Source: Blastococcus capsensis
GTDB taxonomy: Bacteria > Actinomycetota > Actinomycetes > Mycobacteriales > Geodermatophilaceae
Assembly: GCF_030165005.1 (NCBI RefSeq)
Contig: NZ_JASNNW010000020.1
Location: 1 to 64,000 of the forward strand
Reading direction: 5' to 3'
Length of the DNA: 64,000 nt
Under the pieces are notes generated by a model. That model was not told the DNA's origin and made no database searches. It was given only the letters and a program-made list of their open reading frames with translations. This document shows positions 31,890 to 44,086 of this stretch, piece after piece. Made by a program: the position numbers and the translations under genes. Each line of letters starts with the position of its first letter. Position 1 is the stretch's first letter.

Positions 31890-33107
31890 GTGCCACGCCG
31901 TCTCTTCACCTCCGAGTCGGTGACCGAGGGCCACCCGGACAAGATCGCCGACCAGATCAGCGACTCGATCCTGGACGCGATGCTCACCGAGGACCCCCGC
32001 AGCCGGGTCGCGGTCGAGACCCTCATCACCACAGGTCAGGTGCACATCGCCGGCGAGGTGACCACGGCCGGCTACGTCGACATCCCGGCGATCGTGCGGG
32101 AAACCGTCCTCGCCATCGGCTACGACTCCTCGCGCAAGGGCTTCGACGGTGCCTCCTGCGGCGTCAGCGTGTCGATCGGCGCCCAGTCGCCGGACATCGC
32201 CCAGGGCGTCGACACCGCCTACGAGTCCCGCACCCAGGCCGAGCTCGCGGCTCAGACCGAGGCCACCGAGGACGCCATCGCCCGCCAGGGCGCCGGTGAC
32301 CAGGGCCTGATGTTCGGCTACGCCTCCGACGAGACCCCCGAGTTCATGCCGCTGCCCATCGCGCTGGCGCACCGGCTCTCCCGCCGGCTGTCGGCGGTGC
32401 GCAAGGACGGCTCGGTGCCCTACCTGCGGCCCGACGGCAAGACCCAGGTCACCGTCGTCTACGAGGACGACCGGCCGGTCGCCGTCGACACGGTGGTCGT
32501 GTCCTCGCAGCACGCCGAGGACATCTCGATCGAGACCCTGCTGACCCCCGACATCGAGGAACTGGTCGTCGAGCCGGAGCTCGCCGCGCTGGGCCTGCCG
32601 ACCACCGGTCACCGGCTGCTGGTGAACCCGACCGGGAAGTTCGTCATCGGCGGCCCGATGGGCGACGCGGGGCTCACCGGCCGCAAGATCATCGTCGACA
32701 CCTACGGCGGCATGGCCCGGCACGGTGGTGGCGCGTTCTCCGGCAAGGACCCGTCGAAGGTCGACCGGTCGGGTGCCTACGCGATGCGCTGGGTTGCCAA
32801 GAACGTGGTCGCCGCGGGCCTGGCCCGCCGCTGCGAGGTCCAGGTGGCCTACGCGATCGGCGCCGCCCACCCGGTCGGGCTGTTCGTGGAGACGTTCGGG
32901 ACCGGCACCGTCGCCGACGAGGTCCTGGAGAAGGCGATCACCTCGGTGTTCGACCTGCGGCCGGGCGCGATCGTGCGCGACCTCGACCTGCTGCGGCCCA
33001 TCTACCGGCCCACCGCTGCCTACGGGCACTTCGGCCGGGCCGACCTGGACCTGCCGTGGGAGCGCCTCGACCGCATCGAGGCGCTGCGCTCGGCCGTGGG
33101 GGCGTAG
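31890..33107 (+). CDS. metK: S-adenosylmethionine synthase
   Basis: Makes SAM from ATP and methionine. 405 residues. Motifs [18 protein letters not shown] near residue 8, [12 protein letters not shown] near 131, [11 protein letters not shown] and the P-loop-like [16 protein letters not shown] near 275. GTG start with CAGGGAG upstream. The 147-base leader has a run of about five CCCA units (31847-31868) and no recognisable SAM riboswitch. Confidence 0.98.
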   Translation: MPRRLFTSESVTEGHPDKIADQISDSILDAMLTEDPRSRVAVETLITTGQVHIAGEVTTAGYVDIPAIVRETVLAIGYDSSRKGFDGASCGVSVSIGAQSPDIAQGVDTAYESRTQAELAAQTEATEDAIARQGAGDQGLMFGYASDETPEFMPLPIALAHRLSRRLSAVRKDGSVPYLRPDGKTQVTVVYEDDRPVAVDTVVVSSQHAEDISIETLLTPDIEELVVEPELAALGLPTTGHRLLVNPTGKFVIGGPMGDAGLTGRKIIVDTYGGMARHGGGAFSGKDPSKVDRSGAYAMRWVAKNVVAAGLARRCEVQVAYAIGAAHPVGLFVETFGTGTVADEVLEKAITSVFDLRPGAIVRDLDLLRPIYRPTAAYGHFGRADLDLPWERLDRIEALRSAVGA

Positions 33108-33111
33108 TAAG

Positions 33112-33168
33112 AGGACCCCGCTGCCCCCCACGCCTCGCAGGCTCGGCGCGGGCCCCTGCAGCGGGTCC
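33112..33168 (+). repeat. Post-stop hairpin repeat (metK/priA)
   Basis: Begins five bases after the metK stop: arms AGGACCCCGCTGC and GCAGCGGGTCC enclose a GC-rich middle (CGCCTCGC...GGCGCGGG) that forms a second stem. The same layout and much of the sequence recur after hisE and murA. Probable terminator of metK. Confidence 0.7.
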
Positions 33169-33236
33169 GTTCCAGTAGCCGTCCCGAGCCGGGGACGGGC
33201 CGCGGGACTGTCGGTGGGAGCGGGGAGACTGGTCCG

Positions 33237-35198
33237 GTGCAGGTGGCCAGGGTCGTCGTCGATGTCCCGCTGGCACACCTCGACCGGCCCTTCGACTACG
33301 CGGTGCCGGAGAAGTTCGCCGAGACCGTGCAGGCCGGCTGCCGGGTGCGGGTCCGCTTCCACGGCCGGCTGGTCGACGGCGTCGTCTGGGAGCTGGGCGA
33401 CACCACCGACTTCTCCGGCGCGCTGCAGCCGCTCTCGCACGTGCCCTCCGGTGAGCCGGTGCTCACGCCGCAGGTCGCCCGGCTGGTCCGTGCGGTCGCC
33501 GACCGGTACGCCGGCACCGCGAGCGACGTGCTCCGCCTCGCCCTGCCGCCGCGCCGGGCCGCCGCGGAGAAACGGCCCTCGCCGACGCCGGAGGAGCTGC
33601 CCCCACCGCCGGACCAGGCCGGGTTCGCCCGCTACCCGGCCGGGCCGGCGCTGCTGACCGCGTTGGCCGAGGGTCGTCCGGCGCGGGCGGTGTGGACGGC
33701 TCTGCCCGGCGAGGACTGGCCCACCCGGCTCGTCGAGCTGTGCCGCGCCGCCCTCTCCGGCCGGCGCGGGGCACTGGTGGTCGTGCCCGACGGCAAGGAC
33801 CTCGACCGGCTCACTGCGGCGGCCGAGCGGCTGCTGCCGGCCGACTCGTTCACCGTGCTGCGGGCCGACGACTCGAAGGAGTTGCGCTACCGCCGGTTCC
33901 TGGCCGCCTCGCGAGGCGCCGCCCAGGTCGTGCTGGGCACCCGGGCGGCGATGTTCGCGCCGGTCCGGGACCTCGGCCTGGTGATCGTCTGGGACGACGG
34001 CGACGACCTGCACTCCGACGACCACGCGCCCTACCCGCACGCCCGTGACGTGCTGGTCCAGCGGGCCTGGCTCGACTCCTGCGCCGCGGTGGTCGCCGGC
34101 ACCTCCCGCACGGCCGAGGCCGCGCTGCTGGTCGAGTCCGGGTGGGCGCACGAGCTCGTCGCCGACCGCGCGGTGCTGCGGAGCGCGGCGCCCCGCGTGC
34201 AGGCGCTCGGGGACGACTTCGAACTGGCCCGCGACCCGGCCGCCCGCACTGCCCGGCTGCCCTCGCTGGCGTACGAGGCCGCCCGCAAGGCACTGGCCGC
34301 GGGCGCCCCCGTGCTCGTGCAGGTGCCCCGGCGGGGCTACGTCCCGTCCCTGTCCTGCGCCCGCTGCCGGGCGCCCGCCCGCTGCGCCCACTGCGCCGGG
34401 CCGCTGGGCATCTCGCCGCGCCCCGGCCCGGAAGGGGCCCGGATACCGGCCTGCCGCTGGTGCGCCCGCCCGGCGGCCACCTTCGACTGCCCGCACTGCC
34501 ACGCGACGAAGCTGCGCGCCGCGGTGGTCGGGGAGTCGCGCACCGCCGAGGAGCTCGCCCGAGCTTTCGCGGGTACGACCGTCCGGACCTCCGGCAGCAC
34601 CTCCGGTGTGCTGGCCTCGGTACCGGGCGGCCCCGCGCTGGTCGTGGCCACCCCCGGCGCCGAACCCGTGGCCGACGGCGGCTACGGCGCCGCGCTCCTG
34701 CTGGACTCGTGGGCACTGCTGGGCCGCGCGGACCTGCGCGCAGGGGAGGAGACCCTGCGCCGGTGGACGAACGCTGCCGCCCTGGTCCGGCCGGCCGCTG
34801 CCGGAGGGCTGGTCGTCGTGGCCGCGGACGCGGCGCACGCCGTCGTCCAGGCGCTGGTGCGCTGGGATCCGGCCTGGCTGGCTGAGCGGGAGCTGGCCGA
34901 CCGGCGGCAGCTCGGCTTCCCGCCGGTCACCCGGATGGCGTCGCTGTCGGGCTCGCCGGCGGCGCTGGCCGAGTTCCTGGCGACCGCCCGGCTGCCCGCC
35001 GACGCCGACCTGCTCGGTCCCGTTCCGGAGCGGCCCCGGCCCGGGCAGGACGGCGAGCGGGAGCGGTACCTGGTGCGGGTGCCACGCGCCGGTGGGGCCG
35101 CCCTGGCGCATGCGCTGGCGGAGGTGCAGGGCGTGCGCAGCGCGAAGAAGGTGCCCGAGCACGTGCGCGTCCAGCTGGACCCGCTCGACTTGGTGTGA
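33237..35198 (+). CDS. priA: Primosomal protein N' (PriA), helicase-deficient actinobacterial type
   Basis: Replication-restart protein. 653 residues. The N-terminal DNA-binding domain starts VQVARVVVDVPLAHLDRPFDYAVP. The ATPase region lacks a Walker A GxGKT, and the DEAH-box position reads VIVWDDGDDLHSD, as is known for actinobacterial PriA, so helicase activity is not expected. Zinc-binding Cys clusters are CARCRAPARCAHCAG and ACRWCARP...CPHC. C-terminal domain ends ELADRRQLGFPPVTRMA and following. GTG start, GGGAGACTGGTCCG upstream; no firm Shine-Dalgarno. Confidence 0.92.
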   Translation: MQVARVVVDVPLAHLDRPFDYAVPEKFAETVQAGCRVRVRFHGRLVDGVVWELGDTTDFSGALQPLSHVPSGEPVLTPQVARLVRAVADRYAGTASDVLRLALPPRRAAAEKRPSPTPEELPPPPDQAGFARYPAGPALLTALAEGRPARAVWTALPGEDWPTRLVELCRAALSGRRGALVVVPDGKDLDRLTAAAERLLPADSFTVLRADDSKELRYRRFLAASRGAAQVVLGTRAAMFAPVRDLGLVIVWDDGDDLHSDDHAPYPHARDVLVQRAWLDSCAAVVAGTSRTAEAALLVESGWAHELVADRAVLRSAAPRVQALGDDFELARDPAARTARLPSLAYEAARKALAAGAPVLVQVPRRGYVPSLSCARCRAPARCAHCAGPLGISPRPGPEGARIPACRWCARPAATFDCPHCHATKLRAAVVGESRTAEELARAFAGTTVRTSGSTSGVLASVPGGPALVVATPGAEPVADGGYGAALLLDSWALLGRADLRAGEETLRRWTNAAALVRPAAAGGLVVVAADAAHAVVQALVRWDPAWLAERELADRRQLGFPPVTRMASLSGSPAALAEFLATARLPADADLLGPVPERPRPGQDGERERYLVRVPRAGGAALAHALAEVQGVRSAKKVPEHVRVQLDPLDLV

Positions 35199-35371
35199 GG
35201 ACCCACGCGAAGAAGGTCGGCCGGCTGGTCGCCCGCGGCGCCCAGGGTGTGGTGCTCGGGTGCACCGTGATCGAGCTGCTCATCGGGCCGGACGACGTCG
35301 ACGTGCCGGCCTTCCCGACGACGGCGCTGCACGTGGCCGCCGCCGTGCGGGCCGCGCTGGCCGACGCTGAT

Positions 35372-35426
35372 GGCCCCTCGGCAGGGGCCCGTCGCGAGTT
35401 TGCGAGCGGCGGGGGGCCGAGGGGCC
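35372..35426 (+). terminator. Long hairpin between the racemase remnant and def
   Basis: Arms GGCCCCTCGG and CCGAGGGGCC (10 bases, perfect) enclose an inner dyad TCGC-GAGTTT-GCGA; TTCT follows. Probably terminates transcription from priA. Its nested layout resembles the post-stop hairpin repeats, though the sequence is diverged. Confidence 0.65.
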
Positions 35427-35433
35427 CTTCTAC

Positions 35434-35448
35434 TACGATCGACGGGTG
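35434..35448 (+). promoter_or_regulatory. Possible leaderless promoter (-10) of def
   Basis: TACGAT is followed by six bases and then GTG 35446, so RNA would start at the start codon. It directly follows the hairpin terminator, which supports a fresh promoter here. No clear -35. Confidence 0.5.
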
Positions 35449-35979
35449 AGCGTGACCCCGATCCGGCTGTACGGCGACCCGGTGCTGCACCGGTCCGCGG
35501 CGCCGGTCGTGGACTTCGACAGGGAGCTCCGGCAGCTCGTCGCCGACCTGACCGACACCATGCTGGCCGCCGGCGGCGCAGGTCTGGCCGCGCCGCAGAT
35601 CGGCGTCGGCCTGCGCGTCTTCACCTGGCACGTGGACGGAGATGTCGGCCACCTGGTGAACCCCGACGTCGCCGCGGTGGGGGAGGAGGAGCAGGACGGG
35701 CCCGAGGGGTGCCTGTCCATCCCCGGCCTGCGGTACGACTGCCGCCGGCACCTGCACGTGGTCGCCTCCGGCTGGGACCTGCACGGTGACCCTCTCCGCG
35801 TCGAGGGGTCGGAACTGCTGGCTCGTGCCATCCAGCACGAGACCGACCACCTCGACGGCGTCCTGTTCGTCGACCGGCTCGGCGAGGCCGCCCGCGAGCT
35901 AGCGCTCGCCGAGATCCGGACCGCGGAGTGGGCCGGCGAGGGCGGCTACCTCCCCGTCATGAAGGTGAGCCCGCACTGA
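35446..35979 (+). CDS. def: Peptide deformylase
   Basis: Removes the formyl group from nascent proteins; Fe/Zn metalloenzyme. 177 residues. Motif 1 [10 protein letters not shown] near residue 44, motif 2 EGCLSIPG with the metal-binding Cys near 88, motif 3 QHETDHLDG with HExxH-type ligands near 130. GTG start with no Shine-Dalgarno and an upstream TACGAT suggests a leaderless message. Overlaps fmt, its functional counterpart. Confidence 0.97.
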   Translation: MSVTPIRLYGDPVLHRSAAPVVDFDRELRQLVADLTDTMLAAGGAGLAAPQIGVGLRVFTWHVDGDVGHLVNPDVAAVGEEEQDGPEGCLSIPGLRYDCRRHLHVVASGWDLHGDPLRVEGSELLARAIQHETDHLDGVLFVDRLGEAARELALAEIRTAEWAGEGGYLPVMKVSPH

Positions 35980-36908
35980 AGCTCCTGTTCGCCGGCACGC
36001 CGGCACCCGCCGTTCCCTCGCTGGAGGCGCTGCTGGCGTCCGATCACGAGGTCGTCGCCGTCCTCACCCGCCCCGACGCCCGGTCCGGCCGGGGCCGGCA
36101 GGTGAGCCGTTCCCCGGTGGCCGAGCGCGCCGACGCGGCGGGCATCCCGGTGCTGCAGCCGCGGTCGCCGCGGGAGCCGGAGTTCCTCCGACAACTGGTC
36201 GACCTCGCCGTCGACTGCGCGCCGGTCGTCGCCTACGGCGCACTGGTGCCGCAGGCCGCGCTGAATCTGCCGCGGCACGGCTGGGTCAACCTGCACTTCT
36301 CCCTGCTGCCCGCCTGGCGCGGTGCGGCACCCGTGCAGCACGCGCTCATGGCCGGCGACGAGGTCACCGGGGCGTCCACCTTCCTGCTGGAGGCGGGATT
36401 GGACACCGGCCCGGTGTTCGGCACGCTCACCGAAGCCGTCAGGCCCCGCGACACCGCGGGCGACCTGCTCGACCGGCTGGCCCGCAGCGGCGCCGGCCTG
36501 CTCGTGGCCACGCTGGACGGCATCGCCGCCGGCGTGGTCGAGCCACGGCCGCAGCCGGCCGACGGGATCAGCGTCGCGCCGAAGGTCGAGGCCGCCGACG
36601 CCCGTGTCGACTGGGCGCTGCCCGCGCACGTCGTGGACCGGCGGGTCCGCGGCGTGACGCCGGCGCCCGGGGCGTGGACGACGTGGCGGGGGGAACGCAT
36701 GCGCCTGGGGCCGGTCTCGCCGCTGCCCGACGGCCCGTCGCCGGCCGCCGGCGAGGTGCTGGTCGACTCCGGTGGGGTCTACGTCGGGACGGGTAGCGGT
36801 GGAGTGCGGCTGGACCTCGTGCAGCCGGCCGGCAAGCGGATGATCCCCGCCGCCGACTGGGCGCGTGGCGCGCGACCGGCCCCGGGCGAGCGGCTGGGCG
36901 GCGCGTGA
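35976..36908 (+). CDS. fmt: Methionyl-tRNA formyltransferase
   Basis: Formylates initiator Met-tRNA using 10-formyl-THF. 310 residues if started at CTG 35976, where homology begins ([21 protein letters not shown]). Formyl-THF motif [22 protein letters not shown] near residue 108 and C-terminal anticodon-arm domain from about 205. No ATG, GTG or TTG lies in frame near the expected start; the next is ATG 35928, 16 codons upstream inside def. CTG forms CTGA with the def stop, mirroring the overlaps elsewhere, so a rare CTG start is preferred. Confidence 0.93.
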   Translation: MKLLFAGTPAPAVPSLEALLASDHEVVAVLTRPDARSGRGRQVSRSPVAERADAAGIPVLQPRSPREPEFLRQLVDLAVDCAPVVAYGALVPQAALNLPRHGWVNLHFSLLPAWRGAAPVQHALMAGDEVTGASTFLLEAGLDTGPVFGTLTEAVRPRDTAGDLLDRLARSGAGLLVATLDGIAAGVVEPRPQPADGISVAPKVEAADARVDWALPAHVVDRRVRGVTPAPGAWTTWRGERMRLGPVSPLPDGPSPAAGEVLVDSGGVYVGTGSGGVRLDLVQPAGKRMIPAADWARGARPAPGERLGGA

Positions 36909-38290
36909 CCCGCCCACCGCGGAAGGGCGGCCGGAATGGGCGCCGGCATCCCGCGACGCGGCGTCCGGTCCTCGACGGCGCCCGGCTGACCGCCTACGAC
37001 GTTCTCGACGCCGTCTCCTCCCGGGAGGCGTTCGCCAACCTGCTCCTGCCGCAGCTGCTGCGCGAGCGGCAGCTCGACCCGCGGGACGCCGGCTTCGCCA
37101 CCCAGCTGGCCTACGGCGCGCTGCGCGCCCGGGGCACGCTGGACGCGATCCTGACCGGGCTGGTGTCCCGCCCGCTGGCCGAGCTGGACCCGCGGGTGCT
37201 GGACCTGCTGCGGCTCGGCGCCTACCAGATCGTCGACCTCCGGGTTCCGTCGCACGCCGCTGTCGACACCACCGTCGACCTCACCCGCGCGATCGTCGGC
37301 ACCGGCGCGTCGGGCCTGGTCAACGCGGTGCTGCGCAAGGTCGCCGCCGGCGGGGACCGGGCCGCGTGGCTCGAGGCGCTGGCAGCCGGGGCGGACGAGC
37401 GGCTGGCGCTGGCCACGGACCACCCTCGCTGGATCGTCGACGCCTGGCGGGATGCGCTCGGTGGCGACGAGGACCTGGAGTCCGCGCTGCTGGCCGACGA
37501 CGCCGCGCCGGAGGTTCACCTCGTCGCGCGGCGCATGGACCGCGATGAGCTGGTGACCGAGTCCGGGGGCGAGCCCGGCCCCTGGTCGCCGTACGCGGTC
37601 CGGCTGGGCGGGGGAGACCCCGGCCGGCTGGCGTCGGTGCGCTCGGGCCGCGCGGCCGTGCAGGACGAGGGCAGCCAGCTCGCCGCGCTGCTGCTCACCC
37701 GTGCGCCGCTCGAGGGCCCGGAGACGGCGTGGCTGGACATGTGCGCCGGCCCGGGCGGCAAGTCCGGGCTGCTGGCCGCGACGCGGCCCGACGGCGTGCG
37801 CCTCACCGCCGCCGACCGTGCGCCGCACCGCGCAGAACTGGTCCGGCAGGCGCTGCGCGACGAACAGGACACCGAGGTGCTGGCCGCCGACGGCACGCAG
37901 CCGCCGTGGGCGCCCGGCTCGTTCGACCGGGTGCTCCTGGATGCACCGTGCACCGGGCTGGGCGCTCTGCGGCGGCGCCCCGAGGTGCGCTGGCGACGGA
38001 CGGCCGACGACGTCGCTCCGCTGGCCGAGCTGCAGACCCGGCTGCTGGAGAGCGCTCTCCGGTCGGCCCGCGTGGGGGGCGTCGTCGCCTACGTGACCTG
38101 CTCACCGCACACCGCCGAGACCGTCGCGGTGATCGAGGCGGCGGCCGCGCGGGACGACGTCGAGGTGCTGCCGGTGGCCCCGCTGTTCCCCGAGGTGCCG
38201 GACATCGCCCGCGGCGACCACGGGCAGCTGTGGCCGCACCGGCACGGCACCGACGCCATGTTCATGGCGCTGCTCCGCCGCACCCGCTGA
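36905..38290 (+). CDS. rsmB: 16S rRNA m5C967 methyltransferase RsmB
   Basis: 461 residues. The basic N-terminus is followed by a NusB-like RNA-binding domain (about 30-165), then the SAM methyltransferase core: [15 protein letters not shown] near 278, [18 protein letters not shown] with the release Cys, and the catalytic Cys in [17 protein letters not shown] start overlaps the fmt stop (GTGA). Order def-fmt-rsmB-rpe is standard for Actinobacteria. Confidence 0.95.
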   Translation: MTRPPRKGGRNGRRHPATRRPVLDGARLTAYDVLDAVSSREAFANLLLPQLLRERQLDPRDAGFATQLAYGALRARGTLDAILTGLVSRPLAELDPRVLDLLRLGAYQIVDLRVPSHAAVDTTVDLTRAIVGTGASGLVNAVLRKVAAGGDRAAWLEALAAGADERLALATDHPRWIVDAWRDALGGDEDLESALLADDAAPEVHLVARRMDRDELVTESGGEPGPWSPYAVRLGGGDPGRLASVRSGRAAVQDEGSQLAALLLTRAPLEGPETAWLDMCAGPGGKSGLLAATRPDGVRLTAADRAPHRAELVRQALRDEQDTEVLAADGTQPPWAPGSFDRVLLDAPCTGLGALRRRPEVRWRRTADDVAPLAELQTRLLESALRSARVGGVVAYVTCSPHTAETVAVIEAAAARDDVEVLPVAPLFPEVPDIARGDHGQLWPHRHGTDAMFMALLRRTR

Positions 38291-38348
38291 CCCGCCGGGT
38301 CCTCACGTGTCGGTCGGGGTTCCTGACGGCGCGCGACCCGCGCGGCAC

Positions 38349-38386
38349 GGTCGCCGACCTCGTGCTGCACCGTGAGGTCGGCGACC
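38349..38386 (+). terminator. Hairpin after rsmB
   Basis: Perfect 13-base stem GGTCGCCGACCTC / GAGGTCGGCGACC with a 12-base loop, about 60 bases after the rsmB stop and before the rpe promoter. No T-run. Confidence 0.65.
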
Positions 38387-38464
38387 CCGTGGCGAGGACG
38401 GTGGACCGGTCGCATGCCCCGGGGTCCCGGCCGGGAGGCGGCACGTCGGTGATCGCGATCCGCC

Positions 38465-38481
38465 TAGACTCGGCGGACGTG
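38465..38481 (+). promoter_or_regulatory. Possible leaderless promoter (-10) of rpe
   Basis: TAGACT followed by eight bases and GTG 38479. No Shine-Dalgarno between them. No good -35 sequence at the expected distance. Confidence 0.45.
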
Positions 38482-39150
38482 TCCCGGCAACCGTTGATCG
38501 CGCCCAGCCTGCTGTCCGCGGACTTCGCCCGCCTCGCCGACGAGGTGGCCCGCGTGGCCGCCGCCGACTGGCTGCACGTCGACGTCATGGACGCGCACTT
38601 CGTCCCCAACCTGACCCTCGGCCTGCCGGTCGTCCAGGCGATCCAGCGGGTGAGCCCCGTGCCGCTGGACTGCCACCTGATGATCGAGGACCCGGAGCGC
38701 TGGGCGCCCGGGTACGCCGAGGCCGGGGCCCGCAACGTGACGGTGCACGCCGAGGCCTGCCGCGACCCGCGCGCGGTGGCCCGCGACATCCGGGCCGCCG
38801 GGGCACTGGCCGGCCTGGCGATCAAGCCCGGCACGCCGCTGGAGGACCACCTCGACGTCCTGCGCGACTTCGACACCCTGCTCGTGATGAGCGTGGAGCC
38901 CGGCTTCGGCGGCCAGTCCTTCATCGCCGACGTGCTGCCGAAGGTGCGCCGTGCCCGGGAACTGGTGGACGCCGGAGAGCTCCGGCTGCTGGTCGAGATC
39001 GACGGCGGCATCAACGCCGACACCATCGAGCAGGCCGCCGAGGCCGGCGTCGACATGTTCGTCGCCGGGTCGGCCGTCTACGGCGCCGACGATCCCGCCG
39101 AGGCGATCGCCGCGCTGCGCGCGCAGGCCGCCGCGGCGATGACCGGGTGA
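38479..39150 (+). CDS. rpe: Ribulose-phosphate 3-epimerase
   Basis: Interconverts ribulose-5-P and xylulose-5-P in the pentose phosphate pathway; gives the ribulose-5-P used by RibBA downstream. 223 residues. [13 protein letters not shown], metal/catalytic [42 protein letters not shown] and [15 protein letters not shown] start is set by the family N-terminus ([11 protein letters not shown]); the frame is open far upstream but unrelated. Overlaps ribD by GTGA. Confidence 0.96.
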   Translation: MSRQPLIAPSLLSADFARLADEVARVAAADWLHVDVMDAHFVPNLTLGLPVVQAIQRVSPVPLDCHLMIEDPERWAPGYAEAGARNVTVHAEACRDPRAVARDIRAAGALAGLAIKPGTPLEDHLDVLRDFDTLLVMSVEPGFGGQSFIADVLPKVRRARELVDAGELRLLVEIDGGINADTIEQAAEAGVDMFVAGSAVYGADDPAEAIAALRAQAAAAMTG

Positions 39151-40250
39151 ACGTCGCACCCGCCGAGGCGGCCGCGAGCATCCCGGCGCGCGAGTCCAGC
39201 GCCATGCGGCGCGCCCGCGAGCTGGGCGCGACCGTGCTCGGCACGACCAGTCCGAACCCGGCCGTCGGCGCCGTCGTCCTGGCGGCCGACGGCAGGGTCG
39301 CGGGGGAGGGGGCGACCGCCCCGCCAGGCGGGCCGCACGCCGAGGTGCGCGCGCTGGCCCAGGCCGGTGCGGGCGCACTCGGGGGCACCGCCGTCGTCAC
39401 CCTGGAGCCGTGCGCGCACACCGGCCGCACCGGGCCGTGCGCCGACGCGCTGCTCGCCGCCGGTATCGCCCGGGTCGTCGTCGCCGTGCCGGAGCCGACC
39501 GAGCTCGCCGGCGGGGGAGCCGAGCGGCTGCGCACGGCCGGCGTCGACGTCGTCGTCGGCGTCGAGCAGGAGGCCGCCGAGCGCGGTGCGCTGGCCGGCT
39601 GGCTGACCGGCGTCCGCGAGCAGCGCCCGTACGTGATCTGGAAGGTCGCCGCCACCCTCGACGGGCGGGTGGCCGCCGCCGACGGCAGCAGCCGGTGGGT
39701 GACCGGGCCGGAGGCGCGCGCCGAGGTGCACCGGCTGCGCGCCGGCTGCGACGCCGTCGTCGTCGGCTCGGGCACCGCGCTCACCGACGACCCGCAGCTC
39801 ACCGTCCGGGACGCCGACGGCCGCGATGCCGCACGCCAGCCGCTGCGCGTCGTCGTCGACCGCCGGGACCGGCTGCCGGCCACCGCCCGGGTGCTGGACG
39901 ACGCCGCTCGCACCCTGATCAGCCGCGCCGCGGAGCCGGCGGAGCTGCTGGCCGAGCTGTTCGCCCGGGACGTCCGCCGCGTGCTGCTCGAGGGCGGGCC
40001 CACGCTTGCCGCGGCGTTCCTCCGCGCCGGGCTGGTGGACGAGGCCGTCGTCCACCTCGCCCCGAAGCTGCTGGGGACCGGGCCGTCCCTGGTGGGCGAC
40101 CTGGGAATCAGCGCGATCGGCTCGGCGCTGTCCCTCTCGGTCGCCGATCTCACCCCCCTGGGCGGGGACGTGCAGATCCGGCTGCATCCCACCCGGCACA
40201 CTGGTGGGGGCACCCGCACCAGCGGGGACGGCACGGACGGAGGGAGCTGA
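39147..40250 (+). CDS. ribD: Riboflavin biosynthesis deaminase/reductase RibD
   Basis: Two steps of riboflavin synthesis: deamination then side-chain reduction of the pyrimidine. 367 residues. Deaminase domain (1-150) with zinc motif [12 protein letters not shown] and [16 protein letters not shown]. Reductase domain (about 155-350) with [22 protein letters not shown] and [17 protein letters not shown] over the rpe stop. No FMN riboswitch is seen upstream. Confidence 0.95.
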   Translation: MNVAPAEAAASIPARESSAMRRARELGATVLGTTSPNPAVGAVVLAADGRVAGEGATAPPGGPHAEVRALAQAGAGALGGTAVVTLEPCAHTGRTGPCADALLAAGIARVVVAVPEPTELAGGGAERLRTAGVDVVVGVEQEAAERGALAGWLTGVREQRPYVIWKVAATLDGRVAAADGSSRWVTGPEARAEVHRLRAGCDAVVVGSGTALTDDPQLTVRDADGRDAARQPLRVVVDRRDRLPATARVLDDAARTLISRAAEPAELLAELFARDVRRVLLEGGPTLAAAFLRAGLVDEAVVHLAPKLLGTGPSLVGDLGISAIGSALSLSVADLTPLGGDVQIRLHPTRHTGGGTRTSGDGTDGGS

Positions 40251-40251
40251 G

Positions 40252-40871
40252 GTGTTCACCGGCATCGTCGAAGAGGTGGGCACCCTGGCCGGCCGGGAGG
40301 ACCAGGGCGACTCCGCCGTCCTGAGCATCCGCGCCCGCACCGTCCTGACCGACGTCTCGCTGGGCGACTCCATCGCGGTCAACGGCGTCTGCCTCACCGT
40401 CACCGGCGTGCAGCCGGACGCCGGCGGCGCCGGTGTCTGGACCACCGACGTGATGGCCGAGACGCTGCGCCGCAGCAGCCTCGGCTCGGTCACCGACGGC
40501 GCTCCGGTCAACCTGGAGCGCGCCGTCAGCCCGCACACCCGGCTCGGGGGGCACCTGATGCAGGGCCACGTCGACGGCGTGGGCCGGATCGTGTCCCGCA
40601 CGCCCGGCGAGCACTGGGAGGTCGTGCGCATCGCGCTCCCCGCCGAGCTCGGCCGCTACGTCGTGGAGAAGGGCTCCATCGCCGTCGACGGCGTCTCGCT
40701 GACCGTCAGCGCGGTCAGCGCTCCTGCCGATCCCGAGCCCTGGTTCGAGGTCAGCCTCATCCCCACCACCCTCCGCGAGACCACGCTCGGCGCGCGCGCC
40801 ACGGGGGAGCCCGTCAACCTGGAGGTCGACGTGATCGCCAAGTACGTGGAACGCTTGCTGGAGGCCCGCCG

Positions 40872-40875
<4 letters not shown>
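40252..40875 (+). CDS. ribE: Riboflavin synthase alpha chain
   Basis: Dismutates two lumazines to riboflavin plus the pyrimidine. 207 residues. The start [12 protein letters not shown] is invariant in the family. Two homologous barrels: [14 protein letters not shown] / VNLERAV and [14 protein letters not shown] / [17 protein letters not shown] with GGAGGGAG at a good distance. Overlaps ribBA by ATGA. Confidence 0.97.
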
Positions 40876-43076
<2,201 letters not shown>

Positions 43077-43079
43077 AGA

Positions 43080-43137
43080 AGGACCCCGCTGCCCCCCACC
43101 GCTCGCTGCGCTCGCGGCGGGGCCCTGCAGCGGGGCC
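43080..43137 (+). repeat. Post-stop hairpin repeat (hisE/hisG)
   Basis: Starts directly after the hisE stop (TGAAGAAGGACC, the same word as after murA). Arms GGACCCCGCTGC and GCAGCGGGGCC; middle CCGCTCGCTGCGCTCGCGG is itself a dyad. Could attenuate transcription into hisG, which has its own GAGGAGA Shine-Dalgarno 11 bases before its start. Confidence 0.7.
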
Positions 43138-43169
43138 GCCCTGTCATCTCACGTCCGAGGAGACCTCGA

Positions 43170-44036
43170 GTGCTGCGCGTCGCTGTGCCGAACAAGGGTG
43201 TGCTGAGCGAGCCGGCGGCGGAGATGCTCGCCGAGAGCGGATACCGCCAGCGACGCAGCACCAAGGACCTCGCGGTCTTCGACCCCGACAACGACACCGA
43301 GTTCTTCTACCTGCGGCCACGCGACATCGCGGTGTACGTGGCGGCCGGCACGCTGGACGTCGGCATCACCGGCCGGGACATGCTGCTGGAGACCGCACCC
43401 GGGGACGGGGAGGGGCCGGCCGCCGTCGAGGTCATGCCGCTGGGATTCGGCCGTTCCTCGTTCCGGTTCGCCACCCCGGTCGGGTCCGAGATCGAGCGGG
43501 TCGACCAGCTGGCCGGCAAGCGGATCGCCACCGCGTACCCGGTCCTGCTCCAGCGCTTCCTCGACGACGCGGGGATCAGCGCCGGCGTGGTGAAGCTGGA
43601 CGGCGCGGTGGAGACCGCCTGCCGGCTCGGGGTCGCCGATGCGGTCTGCGACGTGGTGGAGACCGGGACGACCCTGCGGGCCGCCGGGCTGCACATCATC
43701 GGTGCCCCGGTGCTCACCAGCGAGGCGGTCCTGGTGCGGAGGCAGGGCGCTGAGGAGATCCCCGCCGTCGCCCAGCTCCGGCGCCGGCTGAGGGGGGTCC
43801 TGGTGGCCCGGCAGTACGTGATGCTGGACTACGACTGCCCCAACGAGCTGCTGGAGAAGGCGACGGCGGTGACGCCGGGCATCGAGGGGCCGACGGTGAG
43901 CCCGCTGCAGACGCCGGGGTGGTCGGCGGTGCGCGCCATGGTGGCCAAGGCCGACACCAACCGCGTGATGGACGAGCTGTGGGAACTGGGCGCCCGGGCG
44001 ATCCTGGTCACCAGCATCCACGCCTCCCGGATCTGA
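43170..44036 (+). CDS. hisG: ATP phosphoribosyltransferase, long form
   Basis: First and feedback-controlled step of histidine synthesis. 288 residues: catalytic periplasmic-binding-like domains (LRVAVPNKGVLSEPAAEMLAE; LDVGITGRDMLLE; LGVADAVCDVVETGTTLRAAGL as the PRPP loop region) and a C-terminal ACT-like histidine-binding domain (about 210-288), so HisZ is not needed. GTG start with CGAGGAGACC. Confidence 0.97.
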   Translation: MLRVAVPNKGVLSEPAAEMLAESGYRQRRSTKDLAVFDPDNDTEFFYLRPRDIAVYVAAGTLDVGITGRDMLLETAPGDGEGPAAVEVMPLGFGRSSFRFATPVGSEIERVDQLAGKRIATAYPVLLQRFLDDAGISAGVVKLDGAVETACRLGVADAVCDVVETGTTLRAAGLHIIGAPVLTSEAVLVRRQGAEEIPAVAQLRRRLRGVLVARQYVMLDYDCPNELLEKATAVTPGIEGPTVSPLQTPGWSAVRAMVAKADTNRVMDELWELGARAILVTSIHASRI

Positions 44037-44061
44037 GCCCGGTACCTTCCGGGCAACTTTT
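44037..44061 (+). terminator. Terminator after hisG
   Basis: GCCCGG-TACCTT-CCGGGC stem-loop directly after the hisG stop, followed by AACTTTT. Short stem but with a T-run, rare in this window. Confidence 0.65.
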
Positions 44062-44086
44062 CGCCGGCTCCGTTCGTCGGACCGTC

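Larger units (their letters stand above)
35195..35449 (+). pseudogene. Remnant of an aspartate/glutamate racemase gene
   Basis: The open frame (GTG over the priA stop) encodes RLVARGAQGVVLGCTVIELLIGPDDVDVPAF and on to AAVRAALADAD. This matches only the last 55 or so residues of an Asp/Glu racemase of about 230 residues, including the second catalytic Cys in LGCT. The usual Glu after GCT is Val. The first three quarters of the gene are missing and the frame then runs into the hairpin before def. Read as a deletion remnant, not a working enzyme. Confidence 0.7.

Noticed and set aside
30273-35162. A 1629-codon open frame on the minus strand across coaBC, metK and priA, and similar long antisense frames (19492-22917, 10384-13032, 45546-47822)
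   Set aside because: They are GC-driven mirror frames of well-supported plus-strand genes. Composition is Gly/Arg/Asp/His-rich with no recognisable motif.
38291-39146. FMN riboswitch before the rib genes
   Set aside because: No RFN-element sequence; ribD overlaps rpe directly.
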